This document shows, one piece after another, positions 25,279-38,024 of a stretch of DNA of 64,000 nt. Position 1 is the stretch's first letter. Each line of letters opens with the position of its first letter. A program made the translations under genes and the position numbers. The notes under the pieces were generated by a model, which was not told the origin of the DNA, did no database searches, and was given only the letters and a program-made list of their open reading frames with translations. Source of the DNA: Neospora caninum Liverpool (lineage: Eukaryota; Apicomplexa; Conoidasida; Eucoccidiorida; Sarcocystidae); NCBI RefSeq assembly GCF_000208865.1, contig NC_018392.1, positions 2,190,793-2,254,792 on the forward strand. The letters run 5' to 3'.

Positions 25279-26073
25279 TCATGGCTTTCTCGGCAGACAA
25301 GCAGAAACAAAATCAACGAGAGGAGGAGTCTTCCAGCTATCGGAATCCTTCGCGAGTTGGCTTCAATTTTTCAGGTCACTTCCTCTCTGCCTTGCGCGGA
25401 CTGTCCCAGGAAGAGTTTCGGTGTGCAAAACAGGAGTGGTGGGAGAAGACAGAGGAAAAGATTGTTTCCGCGAGACGAGAAGAAGGACAAGACAAACTCA
25501 AAATCGCTTGTCGGGCGCCGCCTGACCTCCATCCTCGAGGGGGGTGGCTCCGCGATTTTTGCGCGCGAAAAAACGCATGCACCGCGAAAAAAAACAATCG
25601 GGACTGTACGTCCACGAGCATCGAAGTGTTTTCCGAAAGCTTTTCTCTTTCTTATTCAACAACGTTTGACTCTGTCTCTTCCTTTTCTCTCACCGTCTCC
25701 TTCTTCTCGCCCTCGCCTCTACGTAGACTAGCCACAGCTGCTCTTTCTCTTGGCGAGAGCCTGCCGACAACTACGAGAAAAAGGCCATCTCGACGCCTTC
25801 TCTTTTGGGGTGTTTCTTTGCCTCTCTTCTTCCATTTTCTGGCGTCTTTAATTCTTTGAAAGATAACGGAGAAAGGCGAGTCTCGCGTCCTCAAGGAAAG
25901 GCACGGCCTCTCTGGGGTCTGTCACGAGCAGAATTCGGCAAACTGCATGCGCTCCGTGGAGACACCCCTCGCCCGCGCTGCTGACACTGTAGGAATGAAA
26001 TTGTCTTTTCTCGCACGTCGTTCGGGCCTCATCTCTCCTTCCCGTGGGGCTTAAACATATCCTTGTCTTCTTC
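25279..26073. promoter_or_regulatory. Divergent intergenic region between BRCA2 and TRM5
   Basis: About 800 bases separate the BRCA2 ATG (minus strand) from the first TRM5 ATG (plus strand). Two GCATGC cores are present, at 25575-25580 and, as TGCATGC, at 25944-25950. This motif is known as a cis-element of Toxoplasma promoters. No open frame here carries a recognisable domain. Head-to-head spacing of this size makes a shared, bidirectional promoter likely; start sites cannot be read from sequence. Confidence 0.55.
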
Positions 26074-29000
26074 ATGCTCGGCTCGTGTGTTCTTTCCCTC
26101 CTTCTTTCTCCTCTCTTACTTCTGTGTGGCTGTTTCTCTGGTCTCGCCTCGGCTAACACCGCCGCGCTCCTCGTCAGAGAAGCCCCAGCTGAAGCTTCTC
26201 CTTTATCGTCCCTCCGGAACGCGTCATCTCCTCGCATTGCCTTCCTTCGCGTGCGGCGTTCCTCTCCGTCGTTTTTTCCCCCGTTTCCTTTTTTTCCACA
26301 TCCCAGCGACAGGAGCTCTCCCCGCGAAGGCGAGGGGCGAGGAAGCAGTCGAGGCACCAGCAAAGGAAACGCACCTGTGCGCGAGGCTTGTCTTTTGCGC
26401 GCCGCGCCTCATTCACTCCCTTCCACTTCTCTCTCTTCCGCTGGTCTGCTTACCGGCCTCGTCTCTTTCTCTCCGATTTCCTCCTGCTCGCCTTCTTCCT
26501 CCCGGGGCTCTCCGGTCCGTCTCTTCCCGCTGACTTGCAGAGGCAAAACGACGGAAGAAAACGGAACGAGAGAAGACAGACAGTCGAAAGGCGACCGAGC
26601 GGAGGAAAGCAAAGGGTTCTGGAAATCCAGTCTAGATCGGTTTCAGACACAACGAGAGGGTGCTCAGGAGGCGGCCGCGCCGCGCTCGAATCAGGAGAGG
26701 AGGCAGAGGCAAATCGAGGGTGAGGCCGCAGCGAGAACAGCTGAGGCGGAAGTTCCGAAGAAAGCAGCGAAAATGGAGTCTCGGGCGGATGAACCGGAAT
26801 GCGAAAAGGCGGAGGTTGCGGCTGCCCGCGAGCGGGCGAATTTCAACCCTGAAGAAATCGGCCAAGACCTGACGCTCACTTTCCTCCGCGTCCCCGAGAA
26901 ACAGATCAACGACGTGCTCAAGAGAATAAAAAAGTACGCAAAAAACCCGCAGGAAAAAGAAAAGGCGAAGGGACGGAGTCGGCAAGAGAAACAGCCGACC
27001 GGATTTTCTCTTCTGTTTCTGCCGAATCCTCCATCCGAAACTGCATTCGCGTCTCACCCCCGATGCCGCCTCGCTGTTCATCGATCCGGTCTGTGGGGAG
27101 GAAAAAAAGCGAGAAGGAGAGAGAGAGGCACACGGCGTATTGCTTTCCGCGCCGTCCCCTCGCTGCGCACAACACTTTGAAGCTTTCGGACTTCCACGTC
27201 TCTTTTCCTCGTTCACCGGTTTCTCCAGTTGTGTGGCTTGTGTCAATGTCGCCACTCTCGAGGCCACACGCGCCCCGAGAGTATATGGGGTTTGCGAGTC
27301 GCAGCTGTTTCGCTGAGTTTCTCTGTCGCCCGTGGATTTCAGGTTTCTCTTTCATCGCCGAAACTTCAAGTCGGTTCGCGACGAGGACTTCCAGGCTCCC
27401 TGTGCCTCGGACAACGCTCTCTTGGAGGAGTCTGCGACGCTCCACGAGACCGCAGGGAAAGAGGAACCGAGCGCAGATGCGTGCAAAGAGGAGGGAGCGG
27501 ACGCTCGTGCAGGAGACTGGCCCATCAAGGAAGGAGAATGCGAGGAGACACCAGCAGAAGCTCCAGAGACGAAGAACCAACCCAAGCGATGGAAACGGAT
27601 TCTTCTTTCGGAGGAAGTGCAAGAAGGTCAGAACGACAGAGAAGCAGGGAAAGCGGGGGGGGGGGGGAGTGAAACGAGGAAAAGAAGGAAAGAAAGGCAA
27701 ACACAACTTTGATTGTCACCGAGGGACGACGCGCAGTTCGCCTTTCTGACGGTGGATAAGGAAGGCTTTCTCACTTTCTCTCTCTCCTCTCGCCGATTTT
27801 GGAGACCCGCAGAAAGCCGTTTTGTCCCCGTTCGTCTCACGGGCGCTGTTCGTTGCGAAGGCGCCCTCGGCATAGACGGCTGTCTCTTTCGAGTTTCGAG
27901 TTTTAGCTCCTCTCCAAACCGACAGAAACATTTGATCACCAGCAACGGCGTGGCATCGTTTTCCACCGCATTTGCTCTGCCTCGGAATCCTCGTCGATGT
28001 GAAACGCTTGGCCCCAAACGCTGAATGCCGCGTTTCCTGCGCGGCTGCTCCCGAGACAAGTTCTTTATTCAGGACGCGGCTCCGTCTTTTCAGTCCTCGT
28101 TCTCTGCTTCTTCCTTTGTTTCTTTCTCTGTTTCTTTCACCTTCTCTTTCTCCGTTGTGCTCTCGTTTTCTTTCTGTTTTGCTGTGTGCGCAGATCTTTC
28201 GCAGCTTCCGAGTAGTGTCCGAGAGTGGCTGCTGGCTCAGAACGGCTTCGCTGTGGGGCGAGAGCTGGTGCATCTTTCCTATGCTCATTTGACAGCGGGT
28301 GAGATCCCCCCGAGATTCCACGTGTCGATGCGTTGCCGACCTAAACGCGGGATCGCCTTTCCATCACCCTCGGGGTCGCCAAGTATCCGGAGAACTCCGA
28401 AAAGAGACACACGTGCTGCTGGGGAAACGATGGAAAGGAACGCGTTTTCGCCTTCTAGCCTACGTCGCTCTGGCTACGTCGGTGGAGCCGAAAGCTCCAA
28501 GCACTGGAGATGTGCTTGCGCTCTGCGTTTCTTCTCTCGCTCTTCTGGGTTTGCGTCGTCTCCGCTGTTTCTTTTCTCGGCGGATTCCTTGTGAACTTCG
28601 CGGCGGTTCTCGCCTGGGACGCCCTTGCCTCTCGCTTTCACCTCGTTCGGAAATCCGCTCTTTTTCACTTTTTTCTCCTTTTGTTCTGCGAGGTGTTTTC
28701 CTGTTTTTGCTTCTCTTTCTTCGGCTTCTGCTGCGTCTTCTTTTTTTCCTGAAAGTTTTGTTTTCGTCGCTCTCCCGTTCCGATGTCTCTCCTTCGCAGA
28801 AGAAGCGATGCAAAAACTCGTGCCGGCAGGCCTGGAGATGCCTCGACGCTACGAGACGATCGGCCACATCGCGCACTTGAATCTTCGAGACCATCTTCTC
28901 CCCTACAGGTTCCTCATTGCGCGTCTCCTTCTAGACGTAAGAGTCTTCTTCGCCTCCGCGTCGCCCCTTTCTTCCTCTGTTCTTTCTGTTGCCTTTGGCT

Positions 29001-32000
29001 CGCTCTTTTTGTGCCGCTCCCTTTGCCTCCATTTTCTCTTTCGCGTAGCCTTTCAGCAACGGCGCGTTTCCCTCAGTTAAGATCCCCTCTTCACCAGTCG
29101 CTCGAGGTATCGGCGCCGCGTCTTGTGCGGGTCGTGGCTGCTCGGCTTTTGCGTTCGCTGTTTTCGTTCTGTTCTCTGATGGGTCTCGTCAGCGGGCGCA
29201 CCGCTCTTCCAAACTGGCGTTCCCTGTCTTTGGAAAAGAACGTCCGATTCTTCTCACAATCTTTCCCTCGCTTCTCTCGCTGCGCAGCCTTCAGAGTTCC
29301 CCTCTTCTCTCTCTCTGAACCTCGGGAAGGCATCGCCCGTCGCTGGTCCTGAAAGACGGACATTCCTTTCTCTCCCTCGGTCTTCTTTTCGATTCAGAAA
29401 CAACTTGGATTGAAGACGGTCGTCAACAAGACGGGAATTGCTTCGCAGTGGAGAGAGCTCCAGTTTGAGCACCTAGGCGGCGAGCCGCGATTCATCGCCC
29501 GTCTGGTGAGCAGAAAGGAAATGGAACAGCAGAGAAAATGTTCTTTTTAGCGCATCCGAGTCGAGCTACAGGTTCGCCTTACCACAGCATGCATGGATGC
29601 TACATGCGTCATGCAGTTGCCAACATGAGAAACTTCTTTCTTCGGAAAACACCTACGAAAAGCGGATTACGTGGGCGTCAAGAGTGCCGTTCTGTTGAAT
29701 GTATTTCCACAAATGTACAAATGGAGTAACTAGGCAACAAAAACTGTCGTCAAACGTCCTCATATCCCGACGTGTCTTGCCTAAGAGGACCGTGTAAATG
29801 ACAAGGGACAACAGGAGGCCTGCTCGGGATGTAAGAATCGGATCTGCTGAGAAAGGCTGCCGATTGCGGTGTCTCTCCTTCTCTTTCGGTGTTTCCACGC
29901 TCCGTTCCGTCCCTTCATCTCTTTTGTGTCCTCTTCTCCTTCGTTTGTATCCCGCGGTTTCCTTGTAGAAAGAGAACGACATGCAGTTCGAAATCAACTA
30001 CGAACGGGTTTACTGGAACTCGAGGTGAGCGCTGCGCATGCGCGGCAAGAGACGCGAAGTCGACAACGCGGAAAGGCTCTTTACGTCTTCAACGCGCTCG
30101 AGGGGGGAAACCGACACATGGAAATTTGTTCTTTGGAATCGTTCCACATCATCCGTGGAAAGCCGTCTATGTGGCAGTCGGCGCCTGCTAAAGACTGCAG
30201 AATTCGAGAAGAAATAAAGGTTTTAAACATGCAAATTCCAAGCCAAGCATGTGCGTTGAAACGCCCGTTCAAAAACACGTCCGTCGTAGCGGGCGTGGCC
30301 AGTTCATTTCAAAAGGTTTCTGTCCGCGAAATAGGAAGAACAGCATTTCGGAAGAAGGTGATTCAAAGATTGGAAACTGTCGGGGAAAGGTGATTCAACG
30401 AGTGGAAACTATCGGGGAACGAGTCGCGAAAAAAGTCTGTTTCGAGCGTTGGGAAGCGACTGGGGTGGGTCTGAAAGTCGACAGCGAAAGACCTCAGTTA
30501 GACGACAAACGAGGTCAACGCGTGGATGCCCGCAGACGAGGAGCTTTCAGAAGACGCTGCGAACGCCTACCGAGATACTGCGGTGCCAGTATTCCGCATG
30601 TCTTTGTCTTCTTTCCTGCGACGGTCTTTTCTCTGCTTTTCTTCCTGCATCGATATGCTTTCCCGCCTTCTCTGCGCGTCCCCTTCCCTTCCAGGCTGGC
30701 AGCTGAACGCGAGAAAATCACTGCGGAAGTCCCTCGGTCTTCCATCGTTTGTGAGATCCTCTCTCTCTAATCTTTTGGAGACTAAAGCGTCTCGCCTTCT
30801 CGGCACGCATGCGTGCTTCGAGTCACGCGCTTTCTTCTTCTCTTTCTTCTCTTTCTTCCCTTTCTCTTCTTTATTCCTTTTCTTTCCCTGCATTGAAGCC
30901 TTTAGAAGCGTATAAACGCCTCTTCCAGGATCTCCTGCTTCCCTTGTATTTCCCGCGCCTGGTTCTCTCCGCTGCCATCGCCTAGTCGTGTTCCTCGTTC
31001 TGATTCTGTCTTCCTCACAGCTGTTTGTTCGCACCTTTCTGCTCCGTCGTTAGCTCTCTCTTTGTTCTCGTGTCTCTCCGCTTCCGCGTCTTCTTCTTCC
31101 TCCCTCGCGGTCTCCTCGTTTTCCGTGTTCTTTCACGTAGTTTCTCTATTTGTCCACTTTTTCAGTGGATTGCTTCGCCGGCGTGGGAGCTTTCTCTCTC
31201 TTTCTCGCGCAAAGACGCAACTGCCTGGTTCTCGCGAACGACTTCAATCCGAACGCGGTCATTTGCATGAAGAAGAACAGAAGCCTCAATAAGGTCCGAA
31301 CTGATTTCATCAGTCGCGCACGATACACCCACACTCTCCTCGAGAGTGTCAGTCTCGCTTCTCCTAACTGGCGTTTGTCGCTTCTTCCTCAATTCATCTC
31401 TGACCTCTCGGTTTTCGTGTCTCCCGGCACTCAGAACCTTTGGGGCTTTCCATTTCCTTCATCTCCTCTTCGTTTTCTTCTTCGTGTTTTTCGGTCTAGT
31501 CCGCCTCCTCTCTCTTCTTTCTTCCTCCTGTTTTGTCGCGTTCGTCTCCTCCTCTCTTCTTTCTCGCTCTTCGTCCTCGTCTCGTCACTCATTTCGGGGC
31601 AATCGTTTCGATCGTTTCTTTCCTTCTTCCTTGTCTGTTTCAGGTTTCCGAGGCGACCCTGCGCGCCTTCAATTTGGACGCGCGCGCGTTCGTTCGCCGA
31701 GCCGCGGGGTCTCCTGAGAAACTCGCGAGACTCGTGAGACTTCGCCGCCACATGGAAGAAAGCTGCACGCAGAAGAAACGGGCCGAGAACCAAAAGGGTG
31801 AAAACGGCAAGGCAAACCCCGAGAGCGAAGGCGAAGGCACGACCACCAAACGGAGGAAGACTGAAGCGGAGACCAGCGAGGCGGCAACCGACGCGCGCGG
31901 CGACGAAGCCGCCGACGGGGCTGAAGGCGGCTCCAGGCAGCGCAGCCCGAAACACCCGGAGGAAACGGCCGCGCAAATCGAATGTCACTACCTCATGAAC

Positions 32001-32301
32001 CTTCCTGAGCTTGCAATCGCCTTTCTAGGTACAGAGGACGCGCCTGTTCCTTTCGAAACAAATTTGAAAACCGAGGAAATCCGCGGTGCCAGATATACGC
32101 GTCTTGTGTGAGAATGAGAGAGCGACACAGGTTGTTGACAATTCCGCCACAAACCTTTCGTCTTGCGCCTTCCTCGACTCCTTTGACGCACACAAGCGTA
32201 TATATATATATATATATATATATGCGTATATCCACAAGAAGTCGTTTTCATTGTGGTATGCACAGCTCTGTTAAAAGCGGCGTATCTCTAAAAGTACACC
32301 T

Positions 32302-32347
<46 letters not shown>

Positions 32348-33422
32348 GGATGGTACTGTCGTATGCGATGTGAGTCTTGTAGACACTCCGCGTGGGTATG
32401 GGTTTTTCGTGTGTCCTTTTCCGCTTTTTTCTGTTTTGGAAATGTTCCATATTTCTTTTTTTGTCTGTCGCATGTCAGATGTCTTTCCGGGTCTTCTCGC
32501 TCGCAGCGCGGCGAGCTCGGAAGGGAGCCGCGGGCCAGGTGGAGACAGTCCGGAAAAGGAAGGCGAGCAAGGAGACGCGTTCACACACAGCGACACGACT
32601 CCCCTGACTGCAGAAGAAGTCCGCGACACAGAACGCCTGCGTCACCGTGTGCACTGCTACGCCTTCTCTCGGTCTAACCCTCCAGAAATCGAATTGAGAG
32701 TAAGCAGCACAACAGTCTACCGTCCCCTACCCCTCTCTACGTAAACATGCGTGGATTAGTATGCGAGACGCAAACATCTGAATTTGTTTTTATGTACATA
32801 TGGAGAATATTTATGCCTATCTTAACGTCTGCATGCAAGTGTAACTTGAGTTTGCCCCTGTCTAAAAAACGTTCTTCGTTAGCTTCCGTGCTCCAAAAGA
32901 CACGAATCGGTTTGCCGTACCAACTATCACCCGAACCTCTCGATGCGTTTATGCCTCCTGTGCTCCTTTCCGCCTTTTCTCTTTTTTCTCTTCATTTTCC
33001 CACCGTTTCCCGTTTCTTTTTCACACTTCCCGTTTTCGTTTCTCATTTTCTTTTTCAGCCGCGCGTCGAGCAATCTCTCGGCTTCTGGCCTGCAGACGTT
33101 CACGTTCGCGAGGTGAGTGACGCAGTGTCTCTGCGCTGATCTCTGCACCAAAACCTTTTTTTTTGAGAAACCGTCCTCTCTCGGCGGCAAAGACTCCGAA
33201 ACCGAAAGGCATTTCAGAAAGCAGACGATTTATATCGCAACCGTGTTGTGCGGTCTGACAAAAAGTGACGAAAATGCGCACGTGCGGCGGCGCCTGCCTC
33301 GGCCGCGCGTCTAATACAGAAAACGTCCGGGGCAGTCTGCTCGGTCATCAGAAAAACGTCGTCCGTCGCCCAGCTCTCACAATTCATTCCAATGTCTCTC
33401 TCAGGACGTATTCAACAGAGAC

Positions 33423-33462
<40 letters not shown>

Positions 33463-33824
33463 GTGTACATAGCTAGAGAGAGGCGTCTTTAATTCTTGAG
33501 GAGACACGCGCAATCGGCACGTGTGGATTCAGACTGGAGGCGAACCCATGGTTCTTTCAGTCGTTGCCGCAACTCTTTTTTGAGTCAAGAAAGTTTGAAT
33601 CTGTCACTGCTTTGTTCGATTTTCCTTCTCTTCGCTCGTGGGTTCATCCGTTCTTCCCATGGCCCTGTTGTTGCTTTCCTGCGCTCTCTCGTCGCCGACC
33701 CGCTTCCGGCGTGTTTTGTTTCCTTCTCTGTGTCCAGGTTCGTGATGTGGCTCCCAACAAACGCATGTTTTGCCTCACATTCGACGTTCCTCTCAGAGTG
33801 CTTTCGGCCTCTTCGTGCTCTTGA
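26074..33824 (+). CDS. TRM5: tRNA (guanine(37)-N1)-methyltransferase, TRM5 family
   Basis: Transfers methyl from SAM to G37 next to the anticodon, preventing +1 frameshifts. Twelve exons join in phase: 26074-26933, 27343-27626, 28194-28298, 28800-28936, 29398-29505, 29969-30024, 30695-30750, 31166-31293, 31644-32028, 32479-32699, 33059-33112 and 33738-33824 (826 residues). Diagnostic blocks are LTLTFLRVPEKQINDVLKR (N-terminal domain), RYETIGHIAHLNLRDHLLPY, YERVYWNSR, LDCFAGVGAF (SAM motif I), NDFNPNAV, FNLDARAF, MNLPELAIAFL (catalytic-loop NLP), VHCYAFSR and RDVAPNKRMFCLTF. Two charged or Gly-rich insertions flank the NLP motif. The ATG at 26074 adds about 230 residues, beginning with an ER-type hydrophobic leader (LSLLLSPLLLLCGCFSGLASA). 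A second in-frame ATG at 26773 has the stronger context GCGAAAATGG and would give a form without the leader. Confidence 0.95.
27655..27667 (+). repeat. Poly-G run in TRM5 intron 2
   Basis: Thirteen consecutive G residues about 30 bases after the donor of TRM5 exon 2. A ten-G run occurs at 8356-8365 in the first myosin intron. Both are common sequencing-error sites, but neither touches a coding exon in these models. Confidence 0.9.
30357..30420 (+). repeat. Two 32-bp tandem copies in TRM5 intron 6
   Basis: ggtgattcaa ... ggaaact.tcggggaa occurs twice in direct succession, at 30357-30388 and 30389-30420, with a few substitutions between the copies. It lies inside the intron between TRM5 exons 29969-30024 and 30695-30750. 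It has no apparent coding role. Confidence 0.9.
32303..32343. repeat. (AT)n microsatellite in TRM5 intron 9
   Basis: About 41 alternating A/T bases. A shorter run lies at 32196-32222 in the same intron, and a third at 33424-33459 lies in intron 11. These are the largest sources of expected length variation in this gene. Confidence 0.95.
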
Positions 33825-35539
33825 GACGATCGAGAACTTGGGGCGTTGGGGCAGAGCCCTCGCCGTGTCACCGAGGGGTTCCCTCTTTTCTGTCTTTTTT
33901 TCCCGCTCTGTCAGCTCTTAACTTCCAGCTGCGGTCTCTCCTTTCTTGCGTCCGTCGTCGCCTCCTGTCCCCCCCCTGTTTCCTCGCTGCCGGTTTTCTC
34001 CAGTATCTCTCTCCTCGCTTTGCCTGTACGGGCGTTACCAGACGATCGACCTTCTGTCTCTTCCCTTCGCACAAGTTAGAAGCGCAATTTCACAGGCGAG
34101 TGTGTCCAATCCAAAAGCCGATACACTTTGGCCTTTTTCACCTCCCAAGAAGATAAACAGGGCGGCCTTGTTCGGAACCCTTTCCGAGGAGTTGGAACTT
34201 TTTTCGTTTCTCGGCCTCCGTTCTCGCCGACGCCAGCCGCGCAGTCCGAGAATCGCAACTCTCAGAATCCATTCACGTTTCCTCGTTCAACCAAGCCCGA
34301 GATTCACATGCGTCGACGACGCACATACACAACTGGAGGGAAACTCAGCGATACTCGTAGAGAGACCGAATATTTATCTCCTATTGGGCTCACATGCACA
34401 AAGATAAATACATAAACTGGTATTTATGAATGCGCCTATATTCGAAGACAAAACTAATTACACATAGATTTGAATATCGATTTTAGACGGAGTTTCTCCT
34501 GGTCGCTTTTGGGTGTGTGTGTGGGATAGCAAGTTGTGTCGCGGACATGCAAAATTAATCGCTACGGAGTCTGTAGGCGGCTCGGAGGCAGCGCGCGCGG
34601 CGACACAAGGTTTCCGCGTATTCAAGACTCCGACAGTTCTGCTCGCGAAAAAAGTTCCGCGTCTCTCACAGGCGCTCGCTGTGTCGACTGGCCCATCAGC
34701 GAAGTCACTCTCGCCGAACAGTCGCGACCGCACGGCGCGCAAAAGGCGTTAGGAAATTCGCCGGAGGTGCTAAAAAAGTACCGAACTTTCCAGCGACAAA
34801 AAAGGGACGTTTTTCTTCGTGTTCACCGGTCCCTCTCGTGCATGCGCACGCGTTGCCCGAGCTAGCCCCAGGAGAGTTACAGAGTTCTTCTCACCTACAC
34901 GGCGACAGCAAACTCTGCGCAGCAATCAGTGCCTAAGTCCAGAATGCCTGCGAATCGCCTTTCTTCGTGTCAGCGAGAGGCGCACCCGTGCTCCAGCGTC
35001 GCTTTTGTGGCGCGAGAAAGTGGTATTTTGTCGCTGCCGATCTCACAGACAGCATCCGAAAAAGAAACCACCGTTTCTCTCTCGGACACACTCTGGCTCC
35101 GGAACTGAGCAGTCTCACATATCAAACGAACAAGTCTTTCCGAGTCCTTCCTCACGAAACGGGAAAACCACTCTGCACACCTCACTATATATACGTATAT
35201 AAAGTATATACATAGTATATATAGTAGGGCATTTTATACGCCTAGTCGGAAACAGTCGCGTGCGTTTGTGCGTCTTCCAGCTCTGTCCTGCTCTCCGTCA
35301 ACGCGCCGAGGCCCGTGCAAACCTAGGATACTGAAAATGACTCCACTTATGCGATACAGACAACGAAGTTCTTCTCCCCGAGCTGAAAGTCGATCTCTTA
35401 AAACCCCGCGAAGTGCAGTTTCGCTACTCCTGGACCTTTTTCCGTTCTGCCGCACCGACGCCGGGTAACCCATAGGCATCCTTTTCCATCTCTTTGTGGA
35501 GTGTTTGCCTCATTCTTCTTTCCTTTCCGCGCCGCCTCT
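33825..35539. other. Tail-to-tail spacer between TRM5 and the membrane-protein gene
   Basis: About 1.7 kb between two convergent stop codons. It should contain both 3' UTRs. No frame carries a recognisable domain, and I see no tRNA, no clear repeat and no mitochondrial-type sequence. A short tata-rich patch lies near 35185-35225. Confidence 0.6.
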
Positions 35540-38024
35540 CTAGGAAGACCAAATGCACGGGACGACGGTTTCAATCACCTTTTGAGCCTTTTCGCGCAGC
35601 GAGTCTTCCTTTCTGCAGCGGCTGAGGAGGGTGAGGCCGTCGAGGCGGAGCAGGGTGTTGCAACATCGAATCATGCACGTGACATGGGCAGCGCGGTTCG
35701 TGCTGAAATCGTCTTCAATGTCTTTGAGCATTCTCTCAAGAGAAGTAAGGATTTCCCCCGCCTCCGTCTTCTCGGCCTCACCTTTCCACGCGCCTTCCTG
35801 CGTGGAAGTGTCTCCACGTGTCTCTGCTGGGCTCGCAGGTCCGTGCTTGGGGCCCGGTCGATCCTCAGGCACGAGAGCGGCGAGGCGCCCAAACAAACGC
35901 GTGCACAAGTCCTCGTACGCCTGCTGTTTCTCAGACTCCTGCGCGGAGGCACGCAGCGGCCGAGCACTCGCCGCGAAGGCGGAATCCACTTGCGCTGTGA
36001 ACACAAAGAGCGATAAGCAAAATGAGGAGTTGGACGCAGGGAAGCCGACGCAGCCTCGGCACAGAGAGAGAGAGACAAAGAGAAACCCGGGGAAAAAGGA
36101 AGACAAGAATCGCCTTCCAGAAAACAAAGAGGAGACACACCAGACGACTCTCACAGAGGGCTCGCGGATGTGGAAGAGGGTGGGGAAGGCCACACCTAAG
36201 AATTCGTTTCTCGATCTTCGAAGAGGGAGGCACGAACAGAGAATACCTCCAATACAACATGTTAGAAACTGCCGCTCTGCTGCTCAGCAGCAAGAGTCAA
36301 GGCCCCGCGCAGACCCCGACTCCTGCTCTCTCTCTTCACAGGGGAAGACATCTAGTGTACAAATATCTCTATATCTATATGCATGTATCGGCAACTAGAA
36401 ACGACGTTTGGAGTTTATGGTTTCTGGAATCGACGCAGCGGGGCGGGTCGAGAGTCGGGGCCCGTTTCTGCATGCAGACGTCTCGGCGCTTCTCCCCCGC
36501 GAAGATTTTGACTGTCGATTGGAAAACCTGTGTCGAACTGAAAGCAAAGCGAGGACAAGTCTGTTTACCTGCGAGGGGTTCCTGGTCTCCAGAGGGAGCA
36601 CCGGGACTCTGTGCGTCTTCTGCGCCTCGCGATGTGTTTGCTGGCCCGTTGTCTTTTGGCGCTGCATCGCGCCTCCGCTGCGCGTGCGAACAGGTTGCGT
36701 CTCCAAGGTCTCGCGCTCTTTGACTCTCGCAGGCCGACGGCGATGTGCCTCTCTCTCGCTCACTGTCATTCACAGCTAGAGATGGTTCCTCCTCAACGTC
36801 CGAGACCTTGTGGTTCGCTGGGTACTGGAACCTCGTGGAGCTGGTGTACGTACACCCCGTGGCGCGTGCGCGGGGATCGTGTACGTCGTGCTCTTCTCGC
36901 GTGGGGTGGTGGCCTCTCCTTCGTCTCACAGCGCCATGCGACGAAGAAGGCCCCGTGAACGCCCCGTATCGTTCTGCCTCTTCTCTGCGATGGCGTGTCG
37001 AGCGTGGAGATGCCCCGCCTTCGCATGCGTCGCTTCCCTCGCTCTCGTCGCTCATCTCTTTTTCTCTCGCCTTCGATCCATTCCCCCGTGATCGTTCTTT
37101 GTGGCGTTTTCCGCCCCGCACCATCGCTTTCGTTTCGAGGCGCACAATCACAAAGACCAGCAGCGAGGCGACGCAAATGGAGATAAACACGAGCGCAGCA
37201 GGGAAACTCGACCTTCCTCCTCTCGCCCGTTCCCTCTCTTTCTCCTGTTCCCTCTCCCACCTTCTTCGCTCTTCGGACACTCCGGGGACTTCGTCTCTGG
37301 TCGACACACGTCCCTGCCGAGCCGGCGAGTCAGGGGCAGAAGGCAGGTGCGTGTCTGGGCCATCGCTGTCTCTTTTTCGACTGACTGATGCATGTTCTTC
37401 TTGCGCGGAACCGCGAGAGTCCTGAGAAAGCGACTGCTTCACATTGTTTTTCACGTCCTCGATTTCCCGAAGCAGAGACAAAAGAGCCTCTCGGTCGGCG
37501 GCAGACAACTCATTCTTTTTCTCCGCGCGGCGATACGCAGAGAGCGCCTCGAGGAGGTGAGCACCGACAGGCGAGGGCGGCGCGCGATCGTTGCCGCCAC
37601 TCTGCGTTCCAGAGACAGAGCGGTCGAGGTTCCGTGAAGCCGCGTCTGAAGGTGAAGACGAGGGCGAGGTCGCATCGGCAGCTGCGAGGACAAAAACGGG
37701 CGGCTGAGAGACAGGTAAGGTGTCGCTGAAGAAGAGGACGAGACAGAGGCCAAAGAGGGAGGCAAGGCGACCGCCGGGAAGAGACGCGCGGGAGGCGGGT
37801 CCGCGGGGGACGGGCGGAGGCGCCTGTCGTCGCCCGAGAGCAACGTCTGCGAGAGATCGGGCCGAAATCTCCAGCAAGGCAAAATGCAGGGCGGGAGAGG
37901 CCAAGGCGGCGGGAGAAGACGCGAACTGTGTTGCGCTAGACCGGGACTGGGCAACCAGCTGCGTCGTTTGCCTCATCCGCAGAGAACCGACGGTAACCGC
38001 TTCGTCTCGCTGAGGCAGACTCAT
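35540..38024 (-). CDS. Unrecognised membrane protein with two hydrophobic segments
   Basis: Two exons, 36569-38024 and 35540-35994, join in phase (donor GTAAAC, acceptor TTCACAG) to 636 residues. A hydrophobic stretch at about 88-118 (FGLCLVLFFS ... PVFVLAAADA) could be an internal signal or anchor. A clear transmembrane helix follows at about 275-295 (FPAALVFISICVASLLVFVIV). A predicted helix with many Glu/Arg lies between them (about 155-200), and another charged stretch just before the helix (about 250-270). The middle of the protein is a long basic, disordered stretch. The last 70 residues (LTSLERMLKDIEDDF ... CNTLLRLDGLTLLSRC) look like two or three armadillo-type helices, faintly like nucleotide-exchange factors of the SIL1/HspBP1 type, but not enough to name it. 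The ATG at 38024 gives the longest frame; Met17 is an alternative. Function unknown. Confidence 0.6.
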
